From Sphingorhabdus sp. EL138 (GTDB taxonomy: Bacteria > Pseudomonadota > Alphaproteobacteria > Sphingomonadales > Sphingomonadaceae), in NCBI RefSeq assembly GCF_900258045.1, contig NZ_OGVD01000001.1:601001-665000 (forward strand): a stretch of DNA of 64,000 nucleotides, read 5' to 3'. The notes beneath the pieces were generated by a model. The model was not told the origin of the DNA. It did not search any database and saw nothing but the letters and a program-made list of their open reading frames with translations. Below are positions 1 through 9,458 of the stretch, piece after piece. Each line of letters opens with the position of its first letter. Position 1 is the stretch's first letter. The translations under genes were made by a program, and so were the position numbers.

Positions 1-150
1 AACATCGCATTGAGCCGTTGCAGTCTCAACGAGCTTCATATGACCCGCGTGCAAGGCACCCATAGTTGGAACCAAACCCAATGTTGATTTTTCCTGCCGG
101 ATATTCTGCAAGGCGTTCCGCAGCGGGCCCAGTTCTCTGATGATTTGCAT
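1..150 (-). CDS. panC: Pantothenate synthetase, N-terminal part (runs off window start)
   Basis: The minus strand from the ATG at 150 stays open to the window edge and encodes the first 50 residues of pantothenate (pantoate-beta-alanine) ligase. The diagnostic stretch LVPTMGALHAGHMKLV is visible at residues 27-42. It contains the ATP-binding HxGH signature of this nucleotidyl-transferase family. The enzyme condenses pantoate and beta-alanine with ATP in the cytoplasm, the last step of pantothenate synthesis. Only the start of the gene is here. Its ATG lies 16 bases past the stop of tamB, so the two could share a transcript. Identity is confident from the motif; completeness cannot be judged. 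Confidence 0.9.
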   Translation of the reverse strand, partial: MQIIRELGPLRNALQNIRQEKSTLGLVPTMGALHAGHMKLVETATAQCDV

Positions 151-166
151 GCGATTATAAGCTTTC

Positions 167-3100
167 TCAATAATCTCTGGATATCTGAATATTCGCGCTC
201 TGTCGTCCCAATGTTGAGATGCTGGACAATATCGACAGCCAACGAGTGATCTGAAATTCCAGCCGCGTCGCACTATAACCCTGACCATCGGTTATCAGCT
301 CGACATAGGCCCGCCGGGTAATATATTTCCCCGCCGCGATGGAAGTGCTTTGACCGGTGGTGACATCTGCCGGCAATATGCGCAGGCGGTCGAGGCCGAC
401 AGCCTTGCGCAGCTGGTTTATGGGGTCGAGCCCGCCGCCGCTATTGAGAGAAGCAACGGCAGCGGCCAGTTGCACAGCCTCTGGTGCGGACAGGTCAGAT
501 ATCGAGGCGCCAAACAGAACGCGCGACAACAGCTCATCCTGCGGCAGAGCGGGTATGCTGTTAAAGGCGATTTCGGGGCGATTGCCGGTGCCGGTAACAT
601 TGATTGTGGCATTAAGGCCGGTCAGATCCGCCTCTGCTTCAATATCCAGCACCGGATTGGGGGGCTGATCCCCAACAAAACGAATGCGACCGCGTTCGAG
701 CTGAAAACGGCGACCAGCAAAAGTGTAGTTCCCGCGAATGAGGTTCGCGCTGCCAATCATCGCAAAATTATCGACGGGACCGGAAACTTTAAAATTGGCC
801 CGCCATTCACTGTCGAGGCCCAATCCCTCAACCTGCAGCCGATTGGGCGCGTTGGCATTGAGCGCAAACCGCCAGGGACGGCTGCTAACCACCCGGGGGC
901 GTTCATCGGCCCGGCGATTAATCTCGCGGACTTTGATTTGCGGCAAGGCTGCTGTTTCGCTGGCATTCCCAAATTGGAAGAAGCTGCGGTTGAGGGTTAC
1001 ATCACCAGATATCAGGCCGCCTTCGGCAGAACTGCGAATTTGAATTGGACCAGTTACCGTTGCGGCAAAATCATCCCGCGCTATCAAGCGCGCTTGTTGG
1101 GCGGTGAGGTCAAGCATGATACCAATGCCTTCACCCGGCGCGACCGCGAAGTTGAAATTGCCGTTGCCGCTTACCGATCCGCCACCCCTGGTAGTGCCCG
1201 TTATATTGGGCAGGACCAGCCGTGACCCGTCAAACCGCCCTTTTGCTGTAATACCGGAAATCACAGTTCCGGTCAGTCCGCTTTCCAGCCGTGCATTGGT
1301 GGTGTTAACGGTCCCGCGAATTTCCGGATTGGCAAGTGTGCCGCCGACATCAGCGCTCATGGCAACTGGACCGGTCAGATCAAATGTCTCTACCCCGGTT
1401 AGTCGCCAGAGCGCATCAGCCGCGCCGTTAAAACGCGCCTGCGCAAACAACGGACTGCGCAGCAATTCCTCTTTCCAATTGCCTTCGCCAAAGCCTGTTA
1501 TCCGGCCCTGAAGCCGGCCGATCGTCTTGGCCTGCGATTTAATAATCCCCCGTGCCGCTGCATTTCGTGCGGACACCGCGACATTGAGACCCAGATCTAC
1601 CGGGGTGGAAGTCAGAATAAGTCCTGAACGGGTCAGGCCGTTGATCGTCAGCTTGGCATCACCAACAGGCATTTGCGAGCCGGTCTGAGTCAGTTTGACA
1701 GTGCCATTGGCCTCTCCGCCCAGCTCCAGATCATCATTGACAATATCCACAAGCGATAGCGGCATTTTGGAAAGCGTCAGATCGAGCCGGGATGAGTCAC
1801 TGGCCCATATTCCCGAGAAACGGGCCGAACCCCGGCCATAGGTCAATATTGTCGGCGAAGCAGCCCAACCACCACTGACACGGCGCAGTTCAAGTGGACG
1901 GCGAAGCTTCAGAACCCGTCCTTCAAACAGACCTTGACCTGTCATCACATACCGGTCCGGGGTGATATCGGCCTTCGCCTGAAAATTGAACGTGCTGCCA
2001 CGCGTACCCGCAACTGAGAAGGTGGCGTTACCTGTCCCGTTTGTCAGTTTTGCATTCCCCGCGATCCGGCCCACCATCAGGTCGCCCTGACTAATTCCTT
2101 GTGCCCGCACGGTTGCGGTTATATCTGATCGACCCTCGACCAGAACGACATCGGCATCCAGCGCGCCTGTGCGGATGAATATCGGCGGCTCACCATCGAA
2201 GCGGGCATTTTTGGCGGTCAGCTTCGCCTGGATGAGTTGGCGATTGGCACCGGGTTCAAACAGGACATTCCCGTCTACGCCGCCGCCGCTAATCGCCAGA
2301 TTGCCGGCCAGGCCTGATGCGGTGGGCCGAATGGTGCCAGTTGCCAACGTGTCAGATACTTTCAGTCGTTCAACACGGACCAGCGTATCTTGTCCCGGCA
2401 GGGTAATAATCGCTCCATTGCCATCAAAAGAACCCAGCGTCGATCCGCCCGTAGCAGAGAATGCAAATCCATTGTCCACCGGGTCGAGATTGACTTGCAC
2501 CGCGGCAAGGCCCGCAGCAGGTAGCGGGCTATCAAGCAGGACTCCAATCTGCGGCCGGGCCAATGGTCCTTCAAGGTCAAGATCAAAGCGGCCATATTGG
2601 TCATGCATACCGCTGCCGGTAAACTCGAATATGGTCGCGGTTTGCTGCACCCCGCGGCCCTTGAAACCAAGCTTGGGTGCTTGAATATCAAGACCAGTGA
2701 AGCGTAGTTTCTTGTCATCGCCGATCGCCAGACCCGTTTTCACCACCGGCAGGCCGCCGCCCAATTCGCGCAGGAAGACATTGTCGAACCGCCGCAAATT
2801 GGCTGTGACATCGCCGTTCAGCGCAAGGCCGCCTGCACCGGGCTCCAACACAACTGTCGCTATGATATCCGCCACACCAACGCCTTGCACAGCAAATCCC
2901 GGCGCCTGTGCATCTATTGCAATTTGATATTTGCCGGTCGCTAAAGGGACCTCGATATCAGCCGTGCCTCGTGCGGTATCTGTAGTGATAACCGCATTGT
3001 CAGCATAGAGTCGTCCATTCTCCAACCGCAAAAAGGCCTTGCCATTAAACCCTGACAAAAGCCGTTTCAGGAGGTCACCATTGCCGATTAGTGAGCCGAC

Positions 3101-4348
3101 TGCCAATTCCACTGGTACATCAAAACCATTGGCATCGCGCTGCCCCTCGCCCGATGCATTGACATTACTCAGCAGCGTTTTGCCAAGTGCCAGCTGCGGT
3201 GCGGTCAGCAGATATTGGTAGCGCAGCTCCGAAAATTTGCCATTGAGCAGCGCTTTCAACTCCAGATCCTGCGCTTTCATATTCACAACCAATGCCCCGG
3301 GGTTGCCCACATCAAATTCGACCCGCAGCGCATCCAGAGCGTTGCGAGCAAGATCAATCCCCCCCACTGCGGTTACGGTTGCGGCATTGGAACGCGCCAT
3401 CAAATCAATCATGACAAGCCGATCCTCGATCGACGCATTGCCATTGATCGCCAGCTGCGGTGCGGTCAATCTTTGCCCCAATCCGGACGGCAGCAAGGCC
3501 GACGCGACACTACCATCATAGCCGAACAGTCCGTCGCGAGCCTCCAGCGTCATGTCAGCAAGCTGCTGGTCAGCACTGGTTACCGACAGATTGCCATCCC
3601 ATTTCGCCCAGTCACCATCACCAGCAAGCGTGATCGCATAATCCTGTTGAAACCCAAGATAACCAGCGATCGCGCCACCGGCCGGAGCCGTGATCTCGGC
3701 ATTCAGGTCAAGTTTCTCGCGCTCTGGCTCCGCGTTGAGAATCACGTTTATCTTGTCGCCGCTGCGCGTCGTCGCGGCATCGAGAGTGATCATCGCGCGC
3801 CCGGACCGGATATCAACGGCGCCGGCCAGATCAGCGCGCTGTTCTTCACCGGTAATGGCTCTACCGACAGCCAGATTATCCGCCCGAAAAGCACCCAGGT
3901 AGATGTCAAAACCAGGCAGCAGCGGGCCATCTTCCTGTGTATCAATAAGCTGTGGCAGTCGGTCCAGACGCGCTTTGGTAACCACCGCATTGGAAACGTT
4001 CAGCTCGTTAAAGATCCATGCCAGCGGATTCCAGTCGACCCCGACGCGGCCGGCCTGGAAAAACACACCCTGGGGATCAGATAGCTCAAGGTCGACGACC
4101 TCCATCTGTCCGTAAACCGACCCTTCAATAGCGCCAATACCGATGCGCAGGCCGTCTTCGGGCTCCAGTGCCTCGACCTTGTCGATGATGAAAGTGTGGC
4201 CGCTATCGCTGTCCAACCAATAAGCGGCACCAGCCAGAACGATGATACCGAACAGCAAAATCGATCCCAAAAACCCCCAGATGGCGCGGCGGACCCTGCG
4301 GCGAGGTTTGGCCGCCTCAACATCCAGGATGGGCTCTTCACTGTCCAT
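167..4348 (-). CDS. tamB: Translocation and assembly module protein TamB
   Basis: This 1393-residue protein has one N-terminal membrane anchor at about residues 24-46, preceded by a basic RRRVRR stretch. A very long beta-rich periplasmic region with repeated Gly/Asp/Asn-rich strands follows, and a conserved C-terminal TamB (DUF490) domain occupies about residues 1040-1393. The length and architecture match the family. TamB bridges the inner membrane to TamA and helps assemble outer-membrane proteins or move phospholipid across the periplasm; which of these applies here is not visible. Its ATG overlaps the tamA stop as TGATG, so the two are translationally coupled in the usual tamA-tamB order. 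Confidence 0.92.
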   Translation of the reverse strand: MDSEEPILDVEAAKPRRRVRRAIWGFLGSILLFGIIVLAGAAYWLDSDSGHTFIIDKVEALEPEDGLRIGIGAIEGSVYGQMEVVDLELSDPQGVFFQAGRVGVDWNPLAWIFNELNVSNAVVTKARLDRLPQLIDTQEDGPLLPGFDIYLGAFRADNLAVGRAITGEEQRADLAGAVDIRSGRAMITLDAATTRSGDKINVILNAEPEREKLDLNAEITAPAGGAIAGYLGFQQDYAITLAGDGDWAKWDGNLSVTSADQQLADMTLEARDGLFGYDGSVASALLPSGLGQRLTAPQLAINGNASIEDRLVMIDLMARSNAATVTAVGGIDLARNALDALRVEFDVGNPGALVVNMKAQDLELKALLNGKFSELRYQYLLTAPQLALGKTLLSNVNASGEGQRDANGFDVPVELAVGSLIGNGDLLKRLLSGFNGKAFLRLENGRLYADNAVITTDTARGTADIEVPLATGKYQIAIDAQAPGFAVQGVGVADIIATVVLEPGAGGLALNGDVTANLRRFDNVFLRELGGGLPVVKTGLAIGDDKKLRFTGLDIQAPKLGFKGRGVQQTATIFEFTGSGMHDQYGRFDLDLEGPLARPQIGVLLDSPLPAAGLAAVQVNLDPVDNGFAFSATGGSTLGSFDGNGAIITLPGQDTLVRVERLKVSDTLATGTIRPTASGLAGNLAISGGGVDGNVLFEPGANRQLIQAKLTAKNARFDGEPPIFIRTGALDADVVLVEGRSDITATVRAQGISQGDLMVGRIAGNAKLTNGTGNATFSVAGTRGSTFNFQAKADITPDRYVMTGQGLFEGRVLKLRRPLELRRVSGGWAASPTILTYGRGSARFSGIWASDSSRLDLTLSKMPLSLVDIVNDDLELGGEANGTVKLTQTGSQMPVGDAKLTINGLTRSGLILTSTPVDLGLNVAVSARNAAARGIIKSQAKTIGRLQGRITGFGEGNWKEELLRSPLFAQARFNGAADALWRLTGVETFDLTGPVAMSADVGGTLANPEIRGTVNTTNARLESGLTGTVISGITAKGRFDGSRLVLPNITGTTRGGGSVSGNGNFNFAVAPGEGIGIMLDLTAQQARLIARDDFAATVTGPIQIRSSAEGGLISGDVTLNRSFFQFGNASETAALPQIKVREINRRADERPRVVSSRPWRFALNANAPNRLQVEGLGLDSEWRANFKVSGPVDNFAMIGSANLIRGNYTFAGRRFQLERGRIRFVGDQPPNPVLDIEAEADLTGLNATINVTGTGNRPEIAFNSIPALPQDELLSRVLFGASISDLSAPEAVQLAAAVASLNSGGGLDPINQLRKAVGLDRLRILPADVTTGQSTSIAAGKYITRRAYVELITDGQGYSATRLEFQITRWLSILSSISTLGRQSANIQISRDY

Positions 4349-6537
4349 CAGAATGCCTGACCCAGCGATACATAGACGGCGATCCGGGAATCTCCTTCCT
4401 GCGGATTAATTGGCGTGCCGACATCCACCCTGATGGGCCCAAAGTCGCTATAGTAACGCACGCCCAACCCGGTACCGAAACGCAGCCCGGTAAAATCAGG
4501 CAGCGAGTTCGTATAAACATTGCCAGCATCAATAAAGGGCACGACGCCAAAATTGCCGCCAAATGCATCTACACGCACGCGCGCCTCCAGTGAAAATTCG
4601 ACCAGGGAGCGACCACCGGAAGGGTCGTTATTCACGTCGCGCGGACCGATCCGCTGAAAACCGAAACCGCGCACCGAACCGCCACCACCAGAATAGAGAC
4701 GGCGCGATGGAGCAATCCGGTTGCTGCCGGCACCGACAATCGAGCCCAATCTTGCCCGTCCGGCCAGAACAATTTTATCCGACACAGGATAATAGGCACT
4801 GCCATCAATCTGGCTGCGGGCATAAAAGAAACTGCCTGACTGCAATGAAGCCTCTGGTGCCAATCGCGCGCTCAGGCGAAAACCGTTGGTCGGATCCAGC
4901 AGATTGTCACTGCCATCATAAGCCAAAGTTAGGGGTAGGGAGCCGATGAAGAAGGTGTCCCGCGATGTTGTCTGAATATTGCCATCAATATCGCGTTCCT
5001 GCGATGCCAGCAGTTCAATCCCCGCTGACCAGTTCCATTTCTTTTGAAAAATGAGATTGCTTTGCCGCTCCAGACTGGCCGAGACAGAGAATGTGCGCGC
5101 TTCGAAGGCTGAGTTGTCAACATTGCTAAGCGCGACCTGACCGTTAAGAACATTGTCCCGGCGGCGGAAATTGTTACGCCGATAGGTTATGCTGCCCGAT
5201 TGTTCCTGTGTCGCCAAGACACCGGTCAGCCGGATCAGTCCTTCCGGCGGGAATAAGTTACGATGTTCCCAACTGACTTCCGAGCGCAGTCCTTCCCCCG
5301 TCCCATAGCCGATTGCACCCGATATTGTGCGCAGCGGTGCCGCCGTGACGCTGGCCGCGATATCCACGACACCTTCTTCATCACCTGCGGCTACGGGTTG
5401 AAGTGTGACCGTCGATACCAGTCCGGTGGCAATCAAGGCGCGCCTAAGATCCTCAACATCTGATTGTTGGTAGAGATCGCCTGCATCAAAACGCGCGATC
5501 AATTCGGCATGATCAGCGCTAAACAACTCGGTATCGTCCATCAGGATCGAACCGAAAACATACTTCTCACCAGGCGTAACGACGATATCAAGATCACCGC
5601 TACGCTCCGCATGGTCGACGGTCAGTTCCGGCTCCGCAGTTTCGGCAAAGGCATATCCGTTTTCAGCCATTTCCTCGTCCAGCCTGGCCCGTGCTTCCAT
5701 GATCCGGTCGCTATTGATGACGTCATCCGATTGCAGCCCGAAAGCATTGCGGAATTTTTCTGCATCACTGCCTCCCGCTTGCTCCAGACCGTTCAGCGTG
5801 ATTGCATCGAGCTGATATTGGGGGCCAGCCGTAACAGCAATTGTTACATCTATGTCAGTGCCCCGTCCCGCCGCAAAGCTGTTACGAACAATTGCATCAT
5901 AATAGCCTTCGATACGCAGCAAGCGCTCAACCAGTTCGCGATCTGTTTCCGCACGCCGCTTGATCTGGGCAAAATTTGCTTCATCGCCCCGATATTCCTC
6001 CAAGGCAGAAAGCGCTTGAAAGCGCTGGTTGAACATTGTGCTCAGATTGTCGGGCAATCCCGTGAATGCTATCGCGTAACGGCGCTCTGCCAAACTGTCA
6101 TCAGGCTGAAAACTGGCGGCAATGCCCTGCTCCAGCTCGGCTTCGGCCTCGGCCCTGATATCCTGATCTTCAATTTCAGAAATTTCTTCTTCGGCAAGGC
6201 GGCGATCCATCTCCACATCACGGGCCGTGTCCACAGCCGGTTCTTCCAGTGCCGGACTGTCGGATAACGGAGCGTCAAGTTCCGGCCATTCGACACCAAA
6301 GTCAGGCAACTCAGCCAGCGGCTTATCAGGATCCAATGGCTCCAGGTCGCTTGAAGTATCGGTATCGTTACCGCCGACCACGCCATCAGCCTGGCTTTCG
6401 GTTTCAGCTTTTTGTGCAAATGCCGGCGATGATACGACCGGTGACAAGGCCACCAGCATACAACCAACCAGCAACATGAAAAGGCAGTAACGATACGCGG
6501 TCAGGCCCATAGCCGGTGCTTTAGCCGTTCGGTTCAA
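4348..6537 (-). CDS. tamA: BamA/TamA family outer-membrane assembly protein
   Basis: A 729-residue Omp85-family protein. It has a signal peptide ending near SSPAFAQ (residue 42), an acidic low-complexity linker to about residue 140, POTRA-type domains over about 155-390, and a C-terminal 16-stranded-type barrel (surface antigen D15 domain). The barrel shows SGGGGSVRGFGFQRIGP, the usual lid-lock region, and the chain ends in Phe (LGQAF), the outer-membrane targeting signature. The acidic linker before the POTRA domains is longer than in enteric TamA. It sits immediately upstream of tamB, which fixes it as TamA rather than BamA. Transcription probably starts in the 224-base gap shared with the divergent gene at 6762. 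Confidence 0.92.
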   Translation of the reverse strand: MNRTAKAPAMGLTAYRYCLFMLLVGCMLVALSPVVSSPAFAQKAETESQADGVVGGNDTDTSSDLEPLDPDKPLAELPDFGVEWPELDAPLSDSPALEEPAVDTARDVEMDRRLAEEEISEIEDQDIRAEAEAELEQGIAASFQPDDSLAERRYAIAFTGLPDNLSTMFNQRFQALSALEEYRGDEANFAQIKRRAETDRELVERLLRIEGYYDAIVRNSFAAGRGTDIDVTIAVTAGPQYQLDAITLNGLEQAGGSDAEKFRNAFGLQSDDVINSDRIMEARARLDEEMAENGYAFAETAEPELTVDHAERSGDLDIVVTPGEKYVFGSILMDDTELFSADHAELIARFDAGDLYQQSDVEDLRRALIATGLVSTVTLQPVAAGDEEGVVDIAASVTAAPLRTISGAIGYGTGEGLRSEVSWEHRNLFPPEGLIRLTGVLATQEQSGSITYRRNNFRRRDNVLNGQVALSNVDNSAFEARTFSVSASLERQSNLIFQKKWNWSAGIELLASQERDIDGNIQTTSRDTFFIGSLPLTLAYDGSDNLLDPTNGFRLSARLAPEASLQSGSFFYARSQIDGSAYYPVSDKIVLAGRARLGSIVGAGSNRIAPSRRLYSGGGGSVRGFGFQRIGPRDVNNDPSGGRSLVEFSLEARVRVDAFGGNFGVVPFIDAGNVYTNSLPDFTGLRFGTGLGVRYYSDFGPIRVDVGTPINPQEGDSRIAVYVSLGQAF

Positions 6538-6761
6538 AGGAAGCTAATAAAATAGCTGAAATTTCCGGCAAGCCAATCAATTAGACGGACAATCTGCTAA
6601 ATGATTGCATAAACGGGTCGGCATGAGCCGCTGATCGCCTATCCATTCAGCATGTCCTGATGATTGATTTTAACCGGTTGTTAACCAAGTTCTACCATAT
6701 TCGGCGGGTGGATATGAGCGGCCCTGCGTATCGGGCCGCAGCAATGTGGGGATGTAAAATC

Positions 6762-7319
6762 ATGTCGAGTATAAAGACCTTGTTGATTGAAGCTATTCTT
6801 GTCGCCGGTATGTTGATGGCCGGTATCGCCACAGCACATGCCGCGCCATTGCAAGCTGCCATCCAGAGCGCTGATCTGCGTGCCAATGTAAAAATTGAAA
6901 GCGCAGTGCTCGTGGAGCGGACCGAACCGGATGCAACCGGACAGGAATCAACAAAATTATACAAGCCGACCGAGGTGAAGGTAATTCCCGGCGACAAGCT
7001 CGTTTTTGTAAACACATATCGTAACACTGGCGACGCAGCGGTGACGGGGTTCGTTGTCAACAATCCGGTTCACAAAGCCGTGACCTTTACCGGCGTCAAT
7101 GAGGATTGGGCCCTGGTGTCAGTAGACGGCGGCCAAAATTTTGGAAAATTAACCGAACTGACGGTAACAGATACGGCCAGCGAAAGTGCCGATGCCCCGG
7201 ACACCAGTGTTACCCGTGCCGCCCAGCCAAGTGATGTTACGCATATTCGCTGGACTTTCGATCAGGCGATTGCTTCGGGTGCGTCAGGCGAGCTGCGCTT
7301 TAGCGGTATCGTAAAATAG
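6762..7319 (+). CDS. Secreted protein of unknown function, DUF11-like
   Basis: A 185-residue protein with a clear Sec signal peptide (hydrophobic LLIEAILVAGMLMAGIATAHA at residues 6-26, cleavage after AHA). The mature part is a single beta-rich domain with KVIPGDKLVFVNTYRNTGDA. That phrase is typical of the DUF11 family of surface and envelope proteins, which carry repeated Ig-like modules. I chose the ATG at 6762 because it starts directly before the signal peptide and follows GGGGATG; an in-frame ATG at 6744 and a longer extension to 6660 are less likely. It lacks an anchor, so it is presumably periplasmic or exported. Function is unknown. Confidence 0.75.
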   Translation: MSSIKTLLIEAILVAGMLMAGIATAHAAPLQAAIQSADLRANVKIESAVLVERTEPDATGQESTKLYKPTEVKVIPGDKLVFVNTYRNTGDAAVTGFVVNNPVHKAVTFTGVNEDWALVSVDGGQNFGKLTELTVTDTASESADAPDTSVTRAAQPSDVTHIRWTFDQAIASGASGELRFSGIVK

Positions 7320-7328
7320 AGACCTGCT

Positions 7329-8525
7329 CTAGCGGCCTATCCGGCCGCAATGCCATTCGACACGATCGGCGTCGATCAACCGTGCCAGACGCGCCAGCTC
7401 GGCATCAAGCTTGCCAGCGCGATCATTGGTCCATTTTATCCCCTTTTCAGACCATATCTGAATGACCTTCAACAGGCCCGCTTTGCGGTCTGCTTTTAAC
7501 TCGATACGGCCAACAAACCGGTCCCGTTCCAGTAGCGGATAAACATAATAGCCCCAGCGCCGTTTGGCGGCGGGGACGAAAATTTCGATACGATAGTCAA
7601 AACCAAATAGCCGGCTAAGCCGGGTACGATCGCGCACCGCAGGATCAAAAGGGCTCAATATGCGCAGCCGCGATGTTGGCGGGGAAAGATTGGACAGCAA
7701 AATTTCAATGTCCGGCCGAGCGATCATGCTGACCCAGTCACCGCCGACGGTTTCCAGCTCGACTGGAACCAGATGATGAAAAGCCGTATCTGCCCATGCC
7801 CTGACTTCCCGGGCGTCGAGCGCCGCCCAGAATCTTTGTATATCGCCTAAGCTTCCAAAGCCCAGCCGGTCGAGCGCTGCCTTACAAAGCCAGTCCATCT
7901 GATGCGCGTCACTATGCTCCATTTGCCGATATGCAGGCGGAACCACGCGCTCGGCAAGGTCATAATATTTGACGAATTTATCCCGGTGCGATGTCGCAAG
8001 CTCCCCGGCATACCAGAGCTGATCCAGCGCCCGTTTATGCGGCGGCCGCGCCCACATTTCCTTTTTCCCAATGACCTTCGTGTCAAAGGCATGGGTTGAT
8101 AAAGGCCCTTCGTCCGCTATCCGCGCCTTGATCGCAGCGATATCTTCTTCCGCCATCACCTTATGCTTGCCCGCCCGTTCTCCCAGACGGCGAAACTGGC
8201 GCTGCCAGAGTGGATAAAATTCCATCGGCAATACCGATGCATCATGAGTGAAATGTTCGAAAACAGTGCGCTCATTTGCCAGCAGATTATTCAGCATCGG
8301 CTCGCGATAATTCTGGTTGCGGCTCCACAGGATATGATGATGGGCGCGCGTGACATTACGGATCGTATCGAGTTGAACAAAGCCGAGATCGGTGATGATT
8401 TGCAGCAGATCGAGCGAACCGGTTGGCGTACGGGCCAAACCCTGCCGGTCCAGCCACAGGCGGCGCGCATCACGGTTCTTGATTTTTAGCGGCACGGGGC
8501 CATCAGATTGCTGTCGTTTCAACAT
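7329..8525 (-). CDS. YcaQ-family winged-helix DNA glycosylase-like protein
   Basis: About 398 residues of the HTH_42 / YcaQ (AlkX, AlkZ-like) family, which unhooks interstrand DNA crosslinks or removes bulky alkyl adducts. The family signature VQLDTI with the catalytic-loop Q-x-D pattern is present, followed by EHFTHDASVLP, the usual conserved histidine block. Several winged-helix modules are predicted along the chain. The open frame continues upstream to a TTG at 8570, but the ATG at 8525 is preferred because MLKRQQ leads directly into the conserved N-terminus. It overlaps the end of the EamA gene by 23 bases, so it is likely the distal gene of that transcript. The exact lesion repaired is unknown. 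Confidence 0.85.
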   Translation of the reverse strand: MLKRQQSDGPVPLKIKNRDARRLWLDRQGLARTPTGSLDLLQIITDLGFVQLDTIRNVTRAHHHILWSRNQNYREPMLNNLLANERTVFEHFTHDASVLPMEFYPLWQRQFRRLGERAGKHKVMAEEDIAAIKARIADEGPLSTHAFDTKVIGKKEMWARPPHKRALDQLWYAGELATSHRDKFVKYYDLAERVVPPAYRQMEHSDAHQMDWLCKAALDRLGFGSLGDIQRFWAALDAREVRAWADTAFHHLVPVELETVGGDWVSMIARPDIEILLSNLSPPTSRLRILSPFDPAVRDRTRLSRLFGFDYRIEIFVPAAKRRWGYYVYPLLERDRFVGRIELKADRKAGLLKVIQIWSEKGIKWTNDRAGKLDAELARLARLIDADRVEWHCGRIGR

Positions 8526-9417
8526 GGGCAACGGGTCGCCCGCGACGGGTAGCCAATATACATCCTGCAACGATCAGCACCGTACCCAATATCGTCGGCA
8601 GCTTGACAGGTTCCGAAAAGAAAACCCATCCGAAAATCGCGGCCCAAACAAAGGCGCTATATTCCAGATTGATCAACACCTGGGCCTGCGCCCGCGCATA
8701 GCCCCAGGCGATGAACAGCGCAGAAATGATCGATAGCAAAGCGGCTGCCAGAAATTCCGGCGCATATTGGACATCCGGTACGACAGCCAGAAACGGAGCG
8801 ACCAGCCCATAGCTTACCCCGACCACAAGATTCTGGAAGAAGCTGATCTCGATCGGGTCTGCGAGTAAAGCCTGACTGCGCTGGATCACCAGATTGGCCG
8901 CATAAAGCAGCGCCGATAACAGGACGGCCCCGAAACCGAGCAGCTCTTCATCGGTATAATCGCCGCTCATTTTACCCCAGCCAATCACGACGACACCGGC
9001 AAGACCAAGAACAGACGCGAAAATTGCATTGCGGTGAATGGTTTCCCCTAGAAACACGGCCGCCAGATACAGCGCGATAATGGGCGCGATGAATGAAAGC
9101 GCCACCGCTTCGGCAATAGGGACATGTATCAATGCCCAGAAAAACAGGAAGGCCATGAAGACTGTTATGATTCCGCGCTGCAAATGGATTTTCAGCGTTG
9201 GGCCAGCTGGCATTTTCGGGCGGCGCGCCAGATATAATATGCTGACCAGGCCAAGCGCGAGCAGCACCCGCCACAATATCGCATTATAAGCGCCCAGCGA
9301 GATGCTGAGGCTTTTCATCGTGACGTCCATCAGGCAAAAAAAGGCCAAGCCCGTCAGCACGGATCCAATGGGCAGTATTGGTGCGCCTTGTGACGGGGAA
9401 TCGGAATGGACAGACAT
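8503..9417 (-). CDS. EamA/DMT-family inner-membrane transporter
   Basis: A 304-residue drug/metabolite transporter superfamily protein with about ten hydrophobic segments arranged as two EamA repeats. The repeats occupy roughly residues 15-145 and 160-290. Typical family phrases such as IAEAVALSFIAPIIALYLAAVFLGE and a conserved Pro/Glu pair at the end of each repeat are visible. Family members export amino acids, purines or other small metabolites across the cytoplasmic membrane; the substrate cannot be inferred. It is followed with overlap by the YcaQ-like gene. A 41-base gap separates its start from the acyl-CoA dehydrogenase stop. Confidence 0.88.
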   Translation of the reverse strand: MSVHSDSPSQGAPILPIGSVLTGLAFFCLMDVTMKSLSISLGAYNAILWRVLLALGLVSILYLARRPKMPAGPTLKIHLQRGIITVFMAFLFFWALIHVPIAEAVALSFIAPIIALYLAAVFLGETIHRNAIFASVLGLAGVVVIGWGKMSGDYTDEELLGFGAVLLSALLYAANLVIQRSQALLADPIEISFFQNLVVGVSYGLVAPFLAVVPDVQYAPEFLAAALLSIISALFIAWGYARAQAQVLINLEYSAFVWAAIFGWVFFSEPVKLPTILGTVLIVAGCILATRRGRPVAHVETTAI

Positions 9418-9458
9418 TGAAATGCTATCGGGCTGGCAAACAAAAAAGTCTAGCTGTG

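Noticed and set aside
350-1225. 291-residue open frame on the plus strand
   Set aside because: Complementary shadow of tamB; no ribosome site or homology.
7332-7348. GCGGCC/GGCCGC hairpin at the end of the YcaQ-like gene
   Set aside because: No T-run on either strand; it lies inside the coding end and is likely incidental.
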